From assembly GCA_021808365.1 (NCBI GenBank), contig JAKBBU010000016.1, positions 1 through 40,964 on the forward strand: a stretch of DNA of 40,964 bases, read 5' to 3'. The stretch's first letter is position 1; every line of letters begins with the position of its first letter. The translations under genes and the position numbers were made by a program. Of this stretch, positions 33,624 to 40,964 are shown piece after piece. The notes beneath the pieces are model-generated. The model was given only the letters and a program-made list of their open reading frames with translations. It made no database searches and was not told the origin of the DNA. The DNA comes from Pseudomonadota bacterium (GTDB taxonomy: Bacteria; Pseudomonadota; Gammaproteobacteria; JAKBBU01).

Positions 33624-34933
33624 AATCGGTTCAAACTGTTTGTGCTTATATTCAAGCAGCACTGGAGCCGTTTGAGAAGAAATCCCTTTTAAACTGGATT
33701 CCCGCCTCCGCGGGAATGACAAATGGGCGAATTTTCGTCGGTTATAGCGGTGGACTTGATTCGCATGTCTTACTCGTCGCCCTTAAATTGCTTAAAATTC
33801 CCGCTACTGCAATCCACATTAATCATCAATTAAGCCCAAATTCTACACACTGGCAGCAACATTGTGCACGCACATGCGAAATATTAAATATTCCCTTCCT
33901 CAGTGAAAAAGTTGATGCTACACATACACCCGGCCAGAGCCCTGAAGCAGCAGCACGCGCTGCGCGATATGCTGTTTTCGAACGTTTACTTGAGCTTAAT
34001 GATCTGTTGTTACTTGGTCATCATGAAGATGATCAAGCAGAAACCGTTTTGCTTCAATTGCTCCGTGGTTCTGGACCAAGCGGTCTTGCCGCAATGCCTT
34101 CAGAAAAATCGTGCGGTAAAGGAAAGTTACTTCGGCCGCTGTTATCCTGCTCGCGTAGCATGCTCAAACAATTTGCTATTGATCAACAATTAAATTGGAT
34201 TGAGGATGAAAGTAATGCTGATCCGCGTTTTAATCGTAATTATTTACGGCACCACATCATTCCACTATTAGAAAAACGCTGGCCTTCTTATGCGAAAACA
34301 ATCACCCGTACGAGCCGACAATGCGCTCAAATGATTCCATTGATGAAGCATTGGACCGATGAAGATTGCCAAATGGCTGCCGGACGATTCCCCGGCACCT
34401 TGTCTGTTGCTCGACTTTTATCATGGCCTTTTTTTCGACGACGCGCTGTGATTCGACAATGGCTCTTCCAACACGAACAAATAATACCCAGCGAACTTCA
34501 ACTTAACGTCCTTGAAAAAAATGTTTTAAATGTAAAACCTGATGCCCAACCTTTATTGTCATGGGCAAATGTAGAAATTCGGCGTTATCAAGATGATCTC
34601 TATGCGCTCCCTCGTACGGCACCCTGGGATCCAACACAAATCATTCCCTGGGATTTGAACAACCCTCTTGTATTGCCACAAAATAAGGGTAACCTGCCGA
34701 TTCCTTCGCGCAGCTTTGAAAATAATGTGACGATTCGTTTTAGGCAGGGCGGAGAATCTTGTAAATTAGAAGGCAGAACAGGGCATCGTGATTTGAAAAA
34801 AATCTTCCAAGACTGGCAGATCCCGCCTTGGCAGCGCAATCAAATCCCGCTACTCTACGAGGGAGAGAACCTCGTTGCCATTTATGATCCACGAAAAACT
34901 GAGTTTGTTTTTTGTGAGATAAAAACGCATTAG
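33608..34933 (+). CDS. tilS: tRNA(Ile)-lysidine synthetase TilS with an in-frame repeat insertion
   Basis: 441 residues, full length for the family. The N-type ATP pyrophosphatase P-loop is [13 protein letters not shown] (Ser47-Ser52 region), with [25 protein letters not shown] and [19 protein letters not shown] further on, then the TilS C-terminal domain ending IWQ-like [18 protein letters not shown]. It converts cytidine 34 of tRNA-Ile2 to lysidine, an essential step. Residues 29-38 ([10 protein letters not shown]) are encoded by a palindromic repeat (33693-33720) of which an identical 28-bp copy sits at 40549-40576; it lies in the N-terminal segment just before the first beta strand. The ATG lies inside the end of accA. 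Confidence 0.93.
   Translation: MGEKVESVQTVCAYIQAALEPFEKKSLLNWIPASAGMTNGRIFVGYSGGLDSHVLLVALKLLKIPATAIHINHQLSPNSTHWQQHCARTCEILNIPFLSEKVDATHTPGQSPEAAARAARYAVFERLLELNDLLLLGHHEDDQAETVLLQLLRGSGPSGLAAMPSEKSCGKGKLLRPLLSCSRSMLKQFAIDQQLNWIEDESNADPRFNRNYLRHHIIPLLEKRWPSYAKTITRTSRQCAQMIPLMKHWTDEDCQMAAGRFPGTLSVARLLSWPFFRRRAVIRQWLFQHEQIIPSELQLNVLEKNVLNVKPDAQPLLSWANVEIRRYQDDLYALPRTAPWDPTQIIPWDLNNPLVLPQNKGNLPIPSRSFENNVTIRFRQGGESCKLEGRTGHRDLKKIFQDWQIPPWQRNQIPLLYEGENLVAIYDPRKTEFVFCEIKTH
33693..33720. repeat. Palindromic repeat (ATTCCCGC...GCGGGAAT), copy inside tilS
   Basis: 28 bases with the inverted core ATTCCCGC/GCGGGAAT and ACTGG and GAC at the ends, identical to 40549-40576. It is read in frame in tilS as residues 29-38. 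Confidence 0.9.
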
Positions 34934-34953
34934 GAATAGAACGGAAAGATAGA

Positions 34954-37900
34954 ATGGATTTTCACGCTGATAAAAAAGAGACAATTAAGCCAACAGAAAA
35001 TTTTCTGGTAGTTCTTGCCCTTAAAAATCCACATTTCATCATTGTGGCATGCTTAATCATCATTATATTAGGCGGATTGGCTCTTTTTAAATTACCTAAA
35101 GATTTATTACCTCAAGCTAATTTACCAGCTGTTCAGGTTTTAACCTTTTATAATGGCATGCCGGTTAAAGATGTTGCAGAAAACTTGACCTATCCCTTGG
35201 AACGCTTTACAGGGCAAGCCATTGGCATTGAACGACAAGAATCAAAATCGTTGGTCGGTGTCAGCATCATCAAAAACTATTTTGGTTCGCAAATTAGTTT
35301 AGATACTGCCATTGCTCAAATCACTTCCTTGGTCATGTCTGATTTAAAAAGTTTACCGCCAGGCACATTGCCACCTTACATATTACCGTTTGACCCGATG
35401 GCACCAGAGCCTCTTGCCTTGGTTGCGATACGCGGCGATCAAACTCAATCCATTGAACATATTTATGATCTCGCTCGTTATGATGTCAGGAATACGATTC
35501 AATCCGTACCCGGTGCAATTGCACCCACTGTCATGGGAGGAACGATTAGGCAAATTGTTTTTTATCTTGATCCAGAGAAATTGAATGAATATAACTATTC
35601 CCCTTATTCAGTCTTACAAAAATTTTCTCAATTAAATACATTCATCCCAAGTGGAGATATTAAAATTGGAGACCTTGACTACCAAATCACGAGCAATGGC
35701 TTAGTCAATCAAATCACCAATATGAATGACTTCCCTTTACGCGCTGAGAATGGTGTTGTTGTTTATGTGAAAGATATTGGTCGAGTTGAAGATTCAGGAC
35801 AAATCCAAACCAATGTCGTTCTGATTGATGGAAAACAGCAAGTTTATGTCCCCGTCTATCGTGCACCAGGAGGTAATTCCATTAAGGTGGTTGAGCAAGT
35901 AAGAACTGCGATGGAAAAACTAGAAAAGCGTCTTTCCAATATTCAATTATCTGTCGTTGCTGATCAAACCATTTTTATTCGTCATGCCATCAATAGTATT
36001 GCAGAAGAAGGCTTGCTTGGTGGTGCTTTAGCAGCTTTAATGATTTTTCTTTTTTTGGCAAATCCGCGCGCCACATTCGGTATTTTACTTTCATTACCGT
36101 TGGCTCTTTTAGTTGCCTTTATAGGTTTAAAAAGTACCTCACAAACCATTAATGCCATGACATTAGGAGGGCTAGCGCTATCGATTGGTGTTTTAGTCGA
36201 TAATTCGATTGTGGTTTTAGAAAATATCAGTAAAAAATTAGAACATGGGTTTTCTCCCTATCAAGCTGCCTTAGCCGGTGGATCTGAAGTTGCAATGCCC
36301 GTGATGACAGCTACTTTGGCCACGTTAATTGTTTTATTCCCCGTTCTCTTTTTAACAGGCATTGTAAAAATACTTTTTTCTGCCTTGGCAAAAGCCGTTG
36401 TGTTTGCGATGATCGGTTCTTTCTTAATCGCTATGACCGTCATGCCTTTATTTGCAGCTCATGTATTAAAAGTAGTGTCGGTTGCCAGCTTGCCCCAATT
36501 CTTGCAAGCCATGCATCATGGTATTAGGCATTTAACCGAGTTTTATGGGAACTTATTAGCTTCTACTTTAAAAAATCGGAAAAAAGTACTCTTTGGTGTC
36601 CTCGCTTTATTCTTATTTGGACTTTCATTGACCCCATTGATTGGCACTGAGCTTTTCCCACGTGCAGATTCGGGTGATCTCATTGTCAGTATGAGGCTAG
36701 CTTCTGGGACACGCATTGAAAAAACAACGGAATTTGCAAAACAAATCGACCAACAATTACGGCAATGGATTTTACCTCAAGATTTAAAGATGATTATCAC
36801 TAATGCAGGGGTTTTCTATGGTTATCCTGCCGCATATACTCCCAATATTGGCACTCAAGATGTTTTTTTTCACATCATCTTAACACCCGATAGAAAACAC
36901 ACGTCGCAATATTATGGAAAAATTATCCGTAAAAAAATGCAACAACAATATCCCAACGTAGAGACCAGCATACAATTGGGTGGACTTTTAACAGCAGCCC
37001 TTAATGAAGGATTAAGAGCACCGATCGACGTACAAATTGAAGGTCCAAATATTAACGATTCTTATGCAATTGCAACCAAGCTGGCCAATGATGTAAAACA
37101 ATTGCCTGGTGCTGTCGATGTGCACGTTCAAGAACGATTTGATGAACCGCTCATTAATATCGATATTAATCGTGCAGCTGCGATGAACATTGGCATCACA
37201 GCAGTCGATGTCATTAAAAATTTAGTCAGCGCTGTTGTGGGTAGTGCTGCTTTTGATTCAAACGATGTTTGGGTCGATCCTAAATCAGGCATTCAATATT
37301 TTATGTCTGTTGAAGTGCCCGAAAAGCAAGTAGCCACTTTTGCAGAGTTATCCAATATTCCTATTCGCGCACAAGGACGAAACCGTACAATGGCCCTTTC
37401 TGAGCTTGCGACCATTACCCAAGAGCAAGGCCCTACTCAGATTAATCATGTTAACTTCAGACCTGTGATTGATTTATACCTTGATGCACAAGGTACAGAT
37501 ATTGGTGGCCTATCTGCCAAGGTACAAAAAATAATTAATACGTTTGCGCTACCTAGCAATTATTCAATTATTATTCGTGGTGAAATTGCACAGATGAAAA
37601 GTGCCTTGAGTTCATTAGCTGGAGGTTTTGTTTTAGCGGCTTTGCTTGTTTATCTTATTTTAGTGGTTCAATTTCGATCATTCTTATTACCCTTAATTAT
37701 TATGGTCTCCATCCCTCTAGGTCTTATTGGGATCATCTTTATGTTTTTCCTCACAAATACCTATTTTAGTATTCAAGCAGCCATAGGTGCTATTTTTATG
37801 ATTGGCATTGCCGTTTCCAATGGTGTTTTACTCATCGAATTTATTTCAAAACATGTAAAAGAAGGAAATCATTTTGAAACTGGAATTATCGAAGGAGCCA

Positions 37901-38121
37901 AAGCACGCTTAAGACCTATTTTGATGACCTCTCTAGCGGCTGTACTTGCCTTAATACCGATGGCGATAGGACTGGGTCACGGTGCAGAAACGAATATTCC
38001 TCTAGGTCGAGCTGTGATCGGCGGACAACTTTGTTCAATGTTACTCACTTTATTTGTGGTACCTATATTGTATAGTTTTTTTGCGAAAAAAATTGTTCCT
38101 CAGCAAACGGGTGAGTTGTGA
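34954..38121 (+). CDS. RND-family efflux pump permease
   Basis: 1055 residues with the 12-helix, two-half layout of RND pumps (membrane segments near 31-51, 340-480, 545-565, 885-1045) and two large periplasmic loops. LPKDLLPQANLPAVQVL near the start and the helix 4 motif GGLALSIGVLVDNSIVVLENI are family signatures; at the proton-relay site there is one Asp (VDN) where AcrB has two. This is the HAE/AcrB-like lineage and not a heavy-metal CusA type as far as I can see. Substrate unknown. The next gene, overlapping by 4 bases, is a TolC-like channel; no membrane fusion adaptor gene is adjacent. GGAAAG precedes the ATG, 20 bases after tilS. Confidence 0.92.
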   Translation: MDFHADKKETIKPTENFLVVLALKNPHFIIVACLIIIILGGLALFKLPKDLLPQANLPAVQVLTFYNGMPVKDVAENLTYPLERFTGQAIGIERQESKSLVGVSIIKNYFGSQISLDTAIAQITSLVMSDLKSLPPGTLPPYILPFDPMAPEPLALVAIRGDQTQSIEHIYDLARYDVRNTIQSVPGAIAPTVMGGTIRQIVFYLDPEKLNEYNYSPYSVLQKFSQLNTFIPSGDIKIGDLDYQITSNGLVNQITNMNDFPLRAENGVVVYVKDIGRVEDSGQIQTNVVLIDGKQQVYVPVYRAPGGNSIKVVEQVRTAMEKLEKRLSNIQLSVVADQTIFIRHAINSIAEEGLLGGALAALMIFLFLANPRATFGILLSLPLALLVAFIGLKSTSQTINAMTLGGLALSIGVLVDNSIVVLENISKKLEHGFSPYQAALAGGSEVAMPVMTATLATLIVLFPVLFLTGIVKILFSALAKAVVFAMIGSFLIAMTVMPLFAAHVLKVVSVASLPQFLQAMHHGIRHLTEFYGNLLASTLKNRKKVLFGVLALFLFGLSLTPLIGTELFPRADSGDLIVSMRLASGTRIEKTTEFAKQIDQQLRQWILPQDLKMIITNAGVFYGYPAAYTPNIGTQDVFFHIILTPDRKHTSQYYGKIIRKKMQQQYPNVETSIQLGGLLTAALNEGLRAPIDVQIEGPNINDSYAIATKLANDVKQLPGAVDVHVQERFDEPLINIDINRAAAMNIGITAVDVIKNLVSAVVGSAAFDSNDVWVDPKSGIQYFMSVEVPEKQVATFAELSNIPIRAQGRNRTMALSELATITQEQGPTQINHVNFRPVIDLYLDAQGTDIGGLSAKVQKIINTFALPSNYSIIIRGEIAQMKSALSSLAGGFVLAALLVYLILVVQFRSFLLPLIIMVSIPLGLIGIIFMFFLTNTYFSIQAAIGAIFMIGIAVSNGVLLIEFISKHVKEGNHFETGIIEGAKARLRPILMTSLAAVLALIPMAIGLGHGAETNIPLGRAVIGGQLCSMLLTLFVVPILYSFFAKKIVPQQTGEL

Positions 38122-39389
38122 AAATAAAAAGTATTATACTATTGTGCATTTTAGCCCTACTTAGAATTGATACTGTTCATGCGACACCAGTACCCACTTT
38201 ATCTATAAAAGAAGTCTTGCAAATTACCCAAAAAAATAGTTCGAGCATTCGAGCCAGCCGTTATCATGAAGTAGTTGCTCAACGAGCCATTAATGTTGCG
38301 CAATCTAACTATTTTCCAACCTTTGATTTTCAAGCCATCGATAGCCAGGGTTTTCCGGGTTCTTCTAATTTAGCTGGCGTTAATGGCTTGATGAATTCCC
38401 CCTTTCGAAAAGGGTATGGTTATGGTGTTGTAGCCAAAGAAGTTCTTTTGGATTTTGGTCGTACGCCCGGTGCCGTTAATACCTCTAAAATTAAAGCCCA
38501 ATTGAGTCGCGATGATACACTCGTCACGGCTTATCAAGTAAAGACTTTTGCATTAGAAACGTACTATGATTGTTCATTTTATCGTAGCCAGAGAGATACT
38601 TGGAAGAACTTAAAGAAAGAATCTGTTTATCTTATGAATCAAACGAATCATTTTGTAAACACTGGACAAGTTTCTATTGAAGATCGCTATTTAACAGCTT
38701 CACAAACACAGCAAGCACAAACAGCGATTGTTTTTTTTAATGAACGCATGCTGCAGTCTTTGGATGAATTGGCCATTATTATGGGTATTCCCAAACATTC
38801 ATTTAATTGTCCTGCCTTACCATCACAAGCTAAATCACCGTTAGCCAAAGGCGATCTTTATCAAAGCCCACTGATGGTCGATGCACGCACGCAGATTGAA
38901 GTTGCAAAAGCACAATTAAAAGAAGAACGTGCTAATTACATGCCACAAATTATAGGTGTAGCAAGCCTCGGCGATGTAGAGAAAGCTCGTCTTGTCCAAA
39001 AACAATCTTATGCAGTGGGTATAGGTTTGGATCTCCCTTTATTTAATTTTACGACGATCGATAAAGTCAGACAAGATGAAGCTGAAGTTGTATTTAAAGA
39101 ACAAGATTTAGCTGCGCAATCGATTAAAGTACAAGAAGCCGAGACTAAATTTGATATCGTTGGGCAATCTGCGCGCGTTCAATTGCAATCGCTTTATCAA
39201 GAATTATCGATTGCCAATGAAGGTTACGCTGTTTCAAAAAAGCGGTATTTAAGTTTGCAAGGAACGTTGGTTGATTTACAAGAAGCTTATGTCAACTTAG
39301 CCCGAGCGCAAAGTGATGTTAATCAAGCTAAACGAGATATTTTAGAAGCCAATGGTTCTAAAGCATTGCTTAATGGGACAATGTATTAA
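38118..39389 (+). CDS. TolC-like outer membrane efflux protein
   Basis: 423 residues from a GTG in a GTGA overlap with the RND gene. A signal peptide ends near residue 22 (LLRIDTVHA/TPVP). The body has the outer membrane factor layout of two similar halves rich in long coiled-coil helices (for example AIVFFNERMLQSLDELAIIM and SLQGTLVDLQEAYVNLARAQ), with beta-strand segments such as YGYGVVAKEVLLDFG and YAVGIGLDLPLFNF, matching the OEP repeat. It should form the trimeric exit duct for the RND pump. The transcript then meets the palindromic repeat at 39426, before the convergent ddpX-like gene. Confidence 0.88.
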   Translation: MKIKSIILLCILALLRIDTVHATPVPTLSIKEVLQITQKNSSSIRASRYHEVVAQRAINVAQSNYFPTFDFQAIDSQGFPGSSNLAGVNGLMNSPFRKGYGYGVVAKEVLLDFGRTPGAVNTSKIKAQLSRDDTLVTAYQVKTFALETYYDCSFYRSQRDTWKNLKKESVYLMNQTNHFVNTGQVSIEDRYLTASQTQQAQTAIVFFNERMLQSLDELAIIMGIPKHSFNCPALPSQAKSPLAKGDLYQSPLMVDARTQIEVAKAQLKEERANYMPQIIGVASLGDVEKARLVQKQSYAVGIGLDLPLFNFTTIDKVRQDEAEVVFKEQDLAAQSIKVQEAETKFDIVGQSARVQLQSLYQELSIANEGYAVSKKRYLSLQGTLVDLQEAYVNLARAQSDVNQAKRDILEANGSKALLNGTMY

Positions 39390-39425
39390 TTGGAAATAAC
39401 ATAATCAAAAAAATGATAAAAAAAA

Positions 39426-39477
39426 TGTAGGTTGGGTTAGCTTAAGCACGAAGTGCGTAGCGCTAACCCAACCTACA
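39426..39477. repeat. GTTGGGTTA palindromic repeat, copy 2
   Basis: TGTAGGTTGGGTTAG (39426-39440) and CTAACCCAACCTACA (39463-39477) are perfect 15-base arms, with an inner GCAC/GTGC hairpin. It lies between two convergent genes and may end transcription from both. Confidence 0.9.
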
Positions 39478-39481
39478 CCAT

Positions 39482-40189
39482 CTAATTTTCACGTGAAGTA
39501 GATATATTATGTAACTCTTCCACCGAGCTATAAATTGCCCGTTTTTCGAGTTGATAATAAGCCCAGTAACGATCGCCATAAGAAAAATGCCACCATTCAT
39601 TGGGATAATTAATAAATCCTTGCTGTTCAAGTACTGTGAGCAACAATTGGCGATTCTTTTGTGCTTCCATGCTTATTGTTTTATTATGAGTCATACATAG
39701 TTCTGGATTGACATTGCTCCAGTCTTTTGCCGCCATTCCCATTTCTATTAGCTCACCTGTATTAGTCATAATTTCAATATCTACTGCTCCGCCTGTATTA
39801 TGCGGTGGGATATTAGTACTTCCATCTAAATTTTTAACCGGTGAAGCTAAACGTGTGGCTTCATGAAATCTTTGTGCATATGACCATTGCGGAAAAGCTT
39901 TGCTAATTTTAGAAAACTCTTGATCAAATAAGATTTGTTGAACTTCTAAACTGCGGTATCCTTCATATAATTTAAATTTTAAACCTTGGGGCAACATTTT
40001 TTGCGCTGCACATAATTTAGCATAAACGCTTTTTCTCATTTTTGTATAGCAGGCTGCTGTTAATGGGCATTCCGGTGGAGGGCCGTAAAATATTTCATTA
40101 TAATCTTTGATGTCGATCAATGGCTCATAGCATTCTACAATTGGAATAGAAAGTATTTCAGGATCGGCAAGATAAATAATTGGTTGCAT
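39482..40189 (-). CDS. D-alanyl-D-alanine dipeptidase (VanX/DdpX, peptidase M15D)
   Basis: 235 residues, standard for the family. The zinc ligands are His in PPHNTGGAVDIEI (SxHxxGxAxD-like, here PPHNTGGAVD) with its Asp, and His in NEWWHFSYGDRYWA, where Glu is the catalytic base; the substrate Arg is in LYEGYRSLEVQQ. It hydrolyses D-Ala-D-Ala, either as peptidoglycan-derived nutrient (DdpX) or to lower the D-Ala-D-Ala pool (VanX). There is no signal peptide, so it acts in the cytoplasm, and no vanH/vanA or ddp transport genes are next to it, so a resistance role is not supported. AAGGAG stands seven bases before the ATG. Confidence 0.9.
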   Translation of the reverse strand: MQPIIYLADPEILSIPIVECYEPLIDIKDYNEIFYGPPPECPLTAACYTKMRKSVYAKLCAAQKMLPQGLKFKLYEGYRSLEVQQILFDQEFSKISKAFPQWSYAQRFHEATRLASPVKNLDGSTNIPPHNTGGAVDIEIMTNTGELIEMGMAAKDWSNVNPELCMTHNKTISMEAQKNRQLLLTVLEQQGFINYPNEWWHFSYGDRYWAYYQLEKRAIYSSVEELHNISTSREN

Positions 40190-40344
40190 AATTGGCTCCT
40201 TCTAATTAAACAAGCATTGCTCAATATTTTTAGACTTTTTTGATCCACTGATAGCTTCTCTCTCTAAAAAAGTGATGTAAATTAGGCTAGTATACTCTCC
40301 CAGTTATTTAATGGACAAGAAAATTAAATCTACAAAATGCGGAA

Positions 40345-40380
40345 TGTTGGGTTACGCACTAACGTGCTAACCCAACCTAC
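40345..40380. repeat. GTTGGGTTA palindromic repeat, copy 3
   Basis: GTTGGGTTA and TAACCCAAC arms around CGCACTAACGTGC, followed by CTAC; it shares a 21-base stretch with copy 1. It lies in the promoter-side gap upstream of the ddpX-like gene. Confidence 0.85.
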
Positions 40381-40465
40381 GCTTTTTAATATTTAAAAAA
40401 TCTAGATTTACTATAATGAAAAACAAGTGACAATTGGTTATTATACCGAGTGGAGATGCTTACAA

Positions 40466-40546
40466 ATGAAAACATTACAAGTGATTAAATCGCTAAATGG
40501 CCGTGATGAGTATGTTTTACTACCTAAGGAAAAAAACCCTTTTTAA
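40466..40546 (+). pseudogene. Truncated antitoxin-like gene start
   Basis: A 26-codon reading frame beginning MKTLQVIKSLNGRDEYVLLP with a good ribosome site (GGAG about ten bases upstream). This opening resembles that of small antitoxins that begin with a KSLDG-x-x-EYVLLP strand, in the Phd/HigA-type classes; the match is by pattern memory only. The frame ends at TAA at 40544-40546, two bases before the palindromic repeat at 40549, so the gene appears broken by that repeat or by a deletion at it. No toxin gene follows. Confidence 0.45.
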
Positions 40547-40548
40547 TG

Positions 40549-40576
40549 ACTGGATTCCCGCCTCCGCGGGAATGAC
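40549..40576. repeat. Palindromic repeat (ATTCCCGC...GCGGGAAT), intergenic copy
   Basis: Identical over 28 bases to the copy inside tilS (33693-33720). A similar, diverged unit follows at about 40602-40671 (TGGATCCCAAGTACTACG to CCGGGATGAC). Confidence 0.9.
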
Positions 40577-40964
40577 GAAGGAAAGAAATCTTTTTTTATT
40601 TTCTGGATCCCAAGTACTACGTCGTTCTAAGCGAGAGTACGCGCGAAGAGCCACTAAATTCCGGGATGACGAGACTGTGGAAAATCGAGAACGTAAAACG
40701 GGCCACAGGCCCGCCTAGAATATTGAATCAGGTCACGCATTGCACGCGACCCAATTAAACTTAAGCCTCTGCTCCTGACTTCCGCATTTTTTAGCGGAGG
40801 CGAGTTGTAACTCGCTGTATTTTATTATATTTTTTTCTTTAGTCACTACATTATTTGAAGGTTAGGCAAAGACTTGGGCGTGGTTTCTCCGTTCAACTTG
40901 GAAAGCTTTGTATATTTTTGATGCATTCTGAGAGAATTTTCCAGGCATCCGGTAACAACGTCCT
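40577..40964. other. Right-end stretch without a supportable gene
   Basis: It holds a diverged palindromic unit (about 40602-40671), a CGGGCC/GGCCCG hairpin at 40699-40713 and a GCGAGTT/AACTCGC hairpin at 40800-40815 followed by a T-rich run, which could be a terminator. From 40862 to the right edge one leftward frame is open for 33 codons but matches nothing I know. Confidence 0.5.

Noticed and set aside
39482-40189. Vancomycin resistance (vanX) interpretation
   Set aside because: No vanH, vanA or regulator genes are near; the enzyme alone points to D-Ala-D-Ala use or recycling.
39426-40380. CRISPR array
   Set aside because: The repeats are palindromic, irregularly spaced, few and without unique spacers or cas genes.
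40497-40718. A 73-codon frame across the right-end repeats
   Set aside because: Its sequence is translated repeat (WIPASAGMT and the diverged unit after it), with no ribosome site and no family resemblance.
40862-40964. Leftward frame open to the right edge
   Set aside because: Only 33 codons are visible and an overlapping frame is equally open; no motif supports either.

Overview
This window is chromosomal DNA from a gammaproteobacterium of moderately low G+C content. The gene families and their order point to the Legionellales (Coxiella/Legionella relatives). That placement is an inference from three things: a full mevalonate pathway instead of the usual bacterial MEP route, a ndk-rlmN-pilW-rodZ block that lacks the expected ispG, and a chromosome sprinkled with short palindromic repeats, one of them inside a coding sequence. 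A type IV pilus set, efflux pumps and solute transporters suggest a cell that is not a strongly reduced endosymbiont.

Layout. 1-1600: a membrane protein with four internal repeats and a secreted L,D-transpeptidase-like protein. 1668-8511: hemW, then a leftward run ndk-rlmN-pilW-rodZ-trmB-sulP. 8654-11239: a YajR-like MFS transporter, a degenerate shikimate-kinase-like protein and a cupin. 11350-18842: the metabolic centrepiece. A tightly coupled five-gene leftward operon (HMG-CoA reductase, HMG-CoA synthase, two GHMP kinases, diphosphomevalonate decarboxylase) is divergent from idi (IPP isomerase), which overlaps a malic enzyme gene. Together these convert acetoacetyl-CoA and acetyl-CoA to IPP and DMAPP. 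18832-23812: coaE-pilD-pilC-pilB-pilA (type IV pilus assembly). 24080-29281: an accessory-looking segment with tRNA-Thr(CGT), an AbiE-type toxin-antitoxin pair, a methyltransferase that appears cut short at the AbiE border, a divergent ArgP-like regulator/LysE-like exporter pair, another methyltransferase and a GNAT acetyltransferase. 29282-31269: a noncoding stretch with a strong promoter/palindrome, a small orphan gene and a cation/proton antiporter. 31318-34933: sppA, accA and tilS, with two large inverted repeats between sppA and accA. 34954-39389: an RND pump and a TolC-like channel with no adaptor gene beside them. 39482-40964: a D-Ala-D-Ala dipeptidase and a gene-poor, repeat-rich tail holding an antitoxin remnant.

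Most noteworthy signals: (1) the mevalonate operon together with loss of ispG from its usual neighbourhood; (2) a palindromic repeat read in frame through the N-terminus of TilS, with a 28-bp identical copy near the right end; (3) a 153-bp MITE-like element with 50-bp inverted repeats and an apparent 8-9 bp target duplication just upstream of accA; (4) an 86-bp near-perfect hairpin upstream of sppA; (5) a near-consensus sigma-70 promoter overlapped by a perfect 18-bp palindrome upstream of an orphan 99-residue protein. I saw no CRISPR array, rRNA gene, complete insertion sequence or phage module. Function calls rest on recognised motifs only; no database search was possible.
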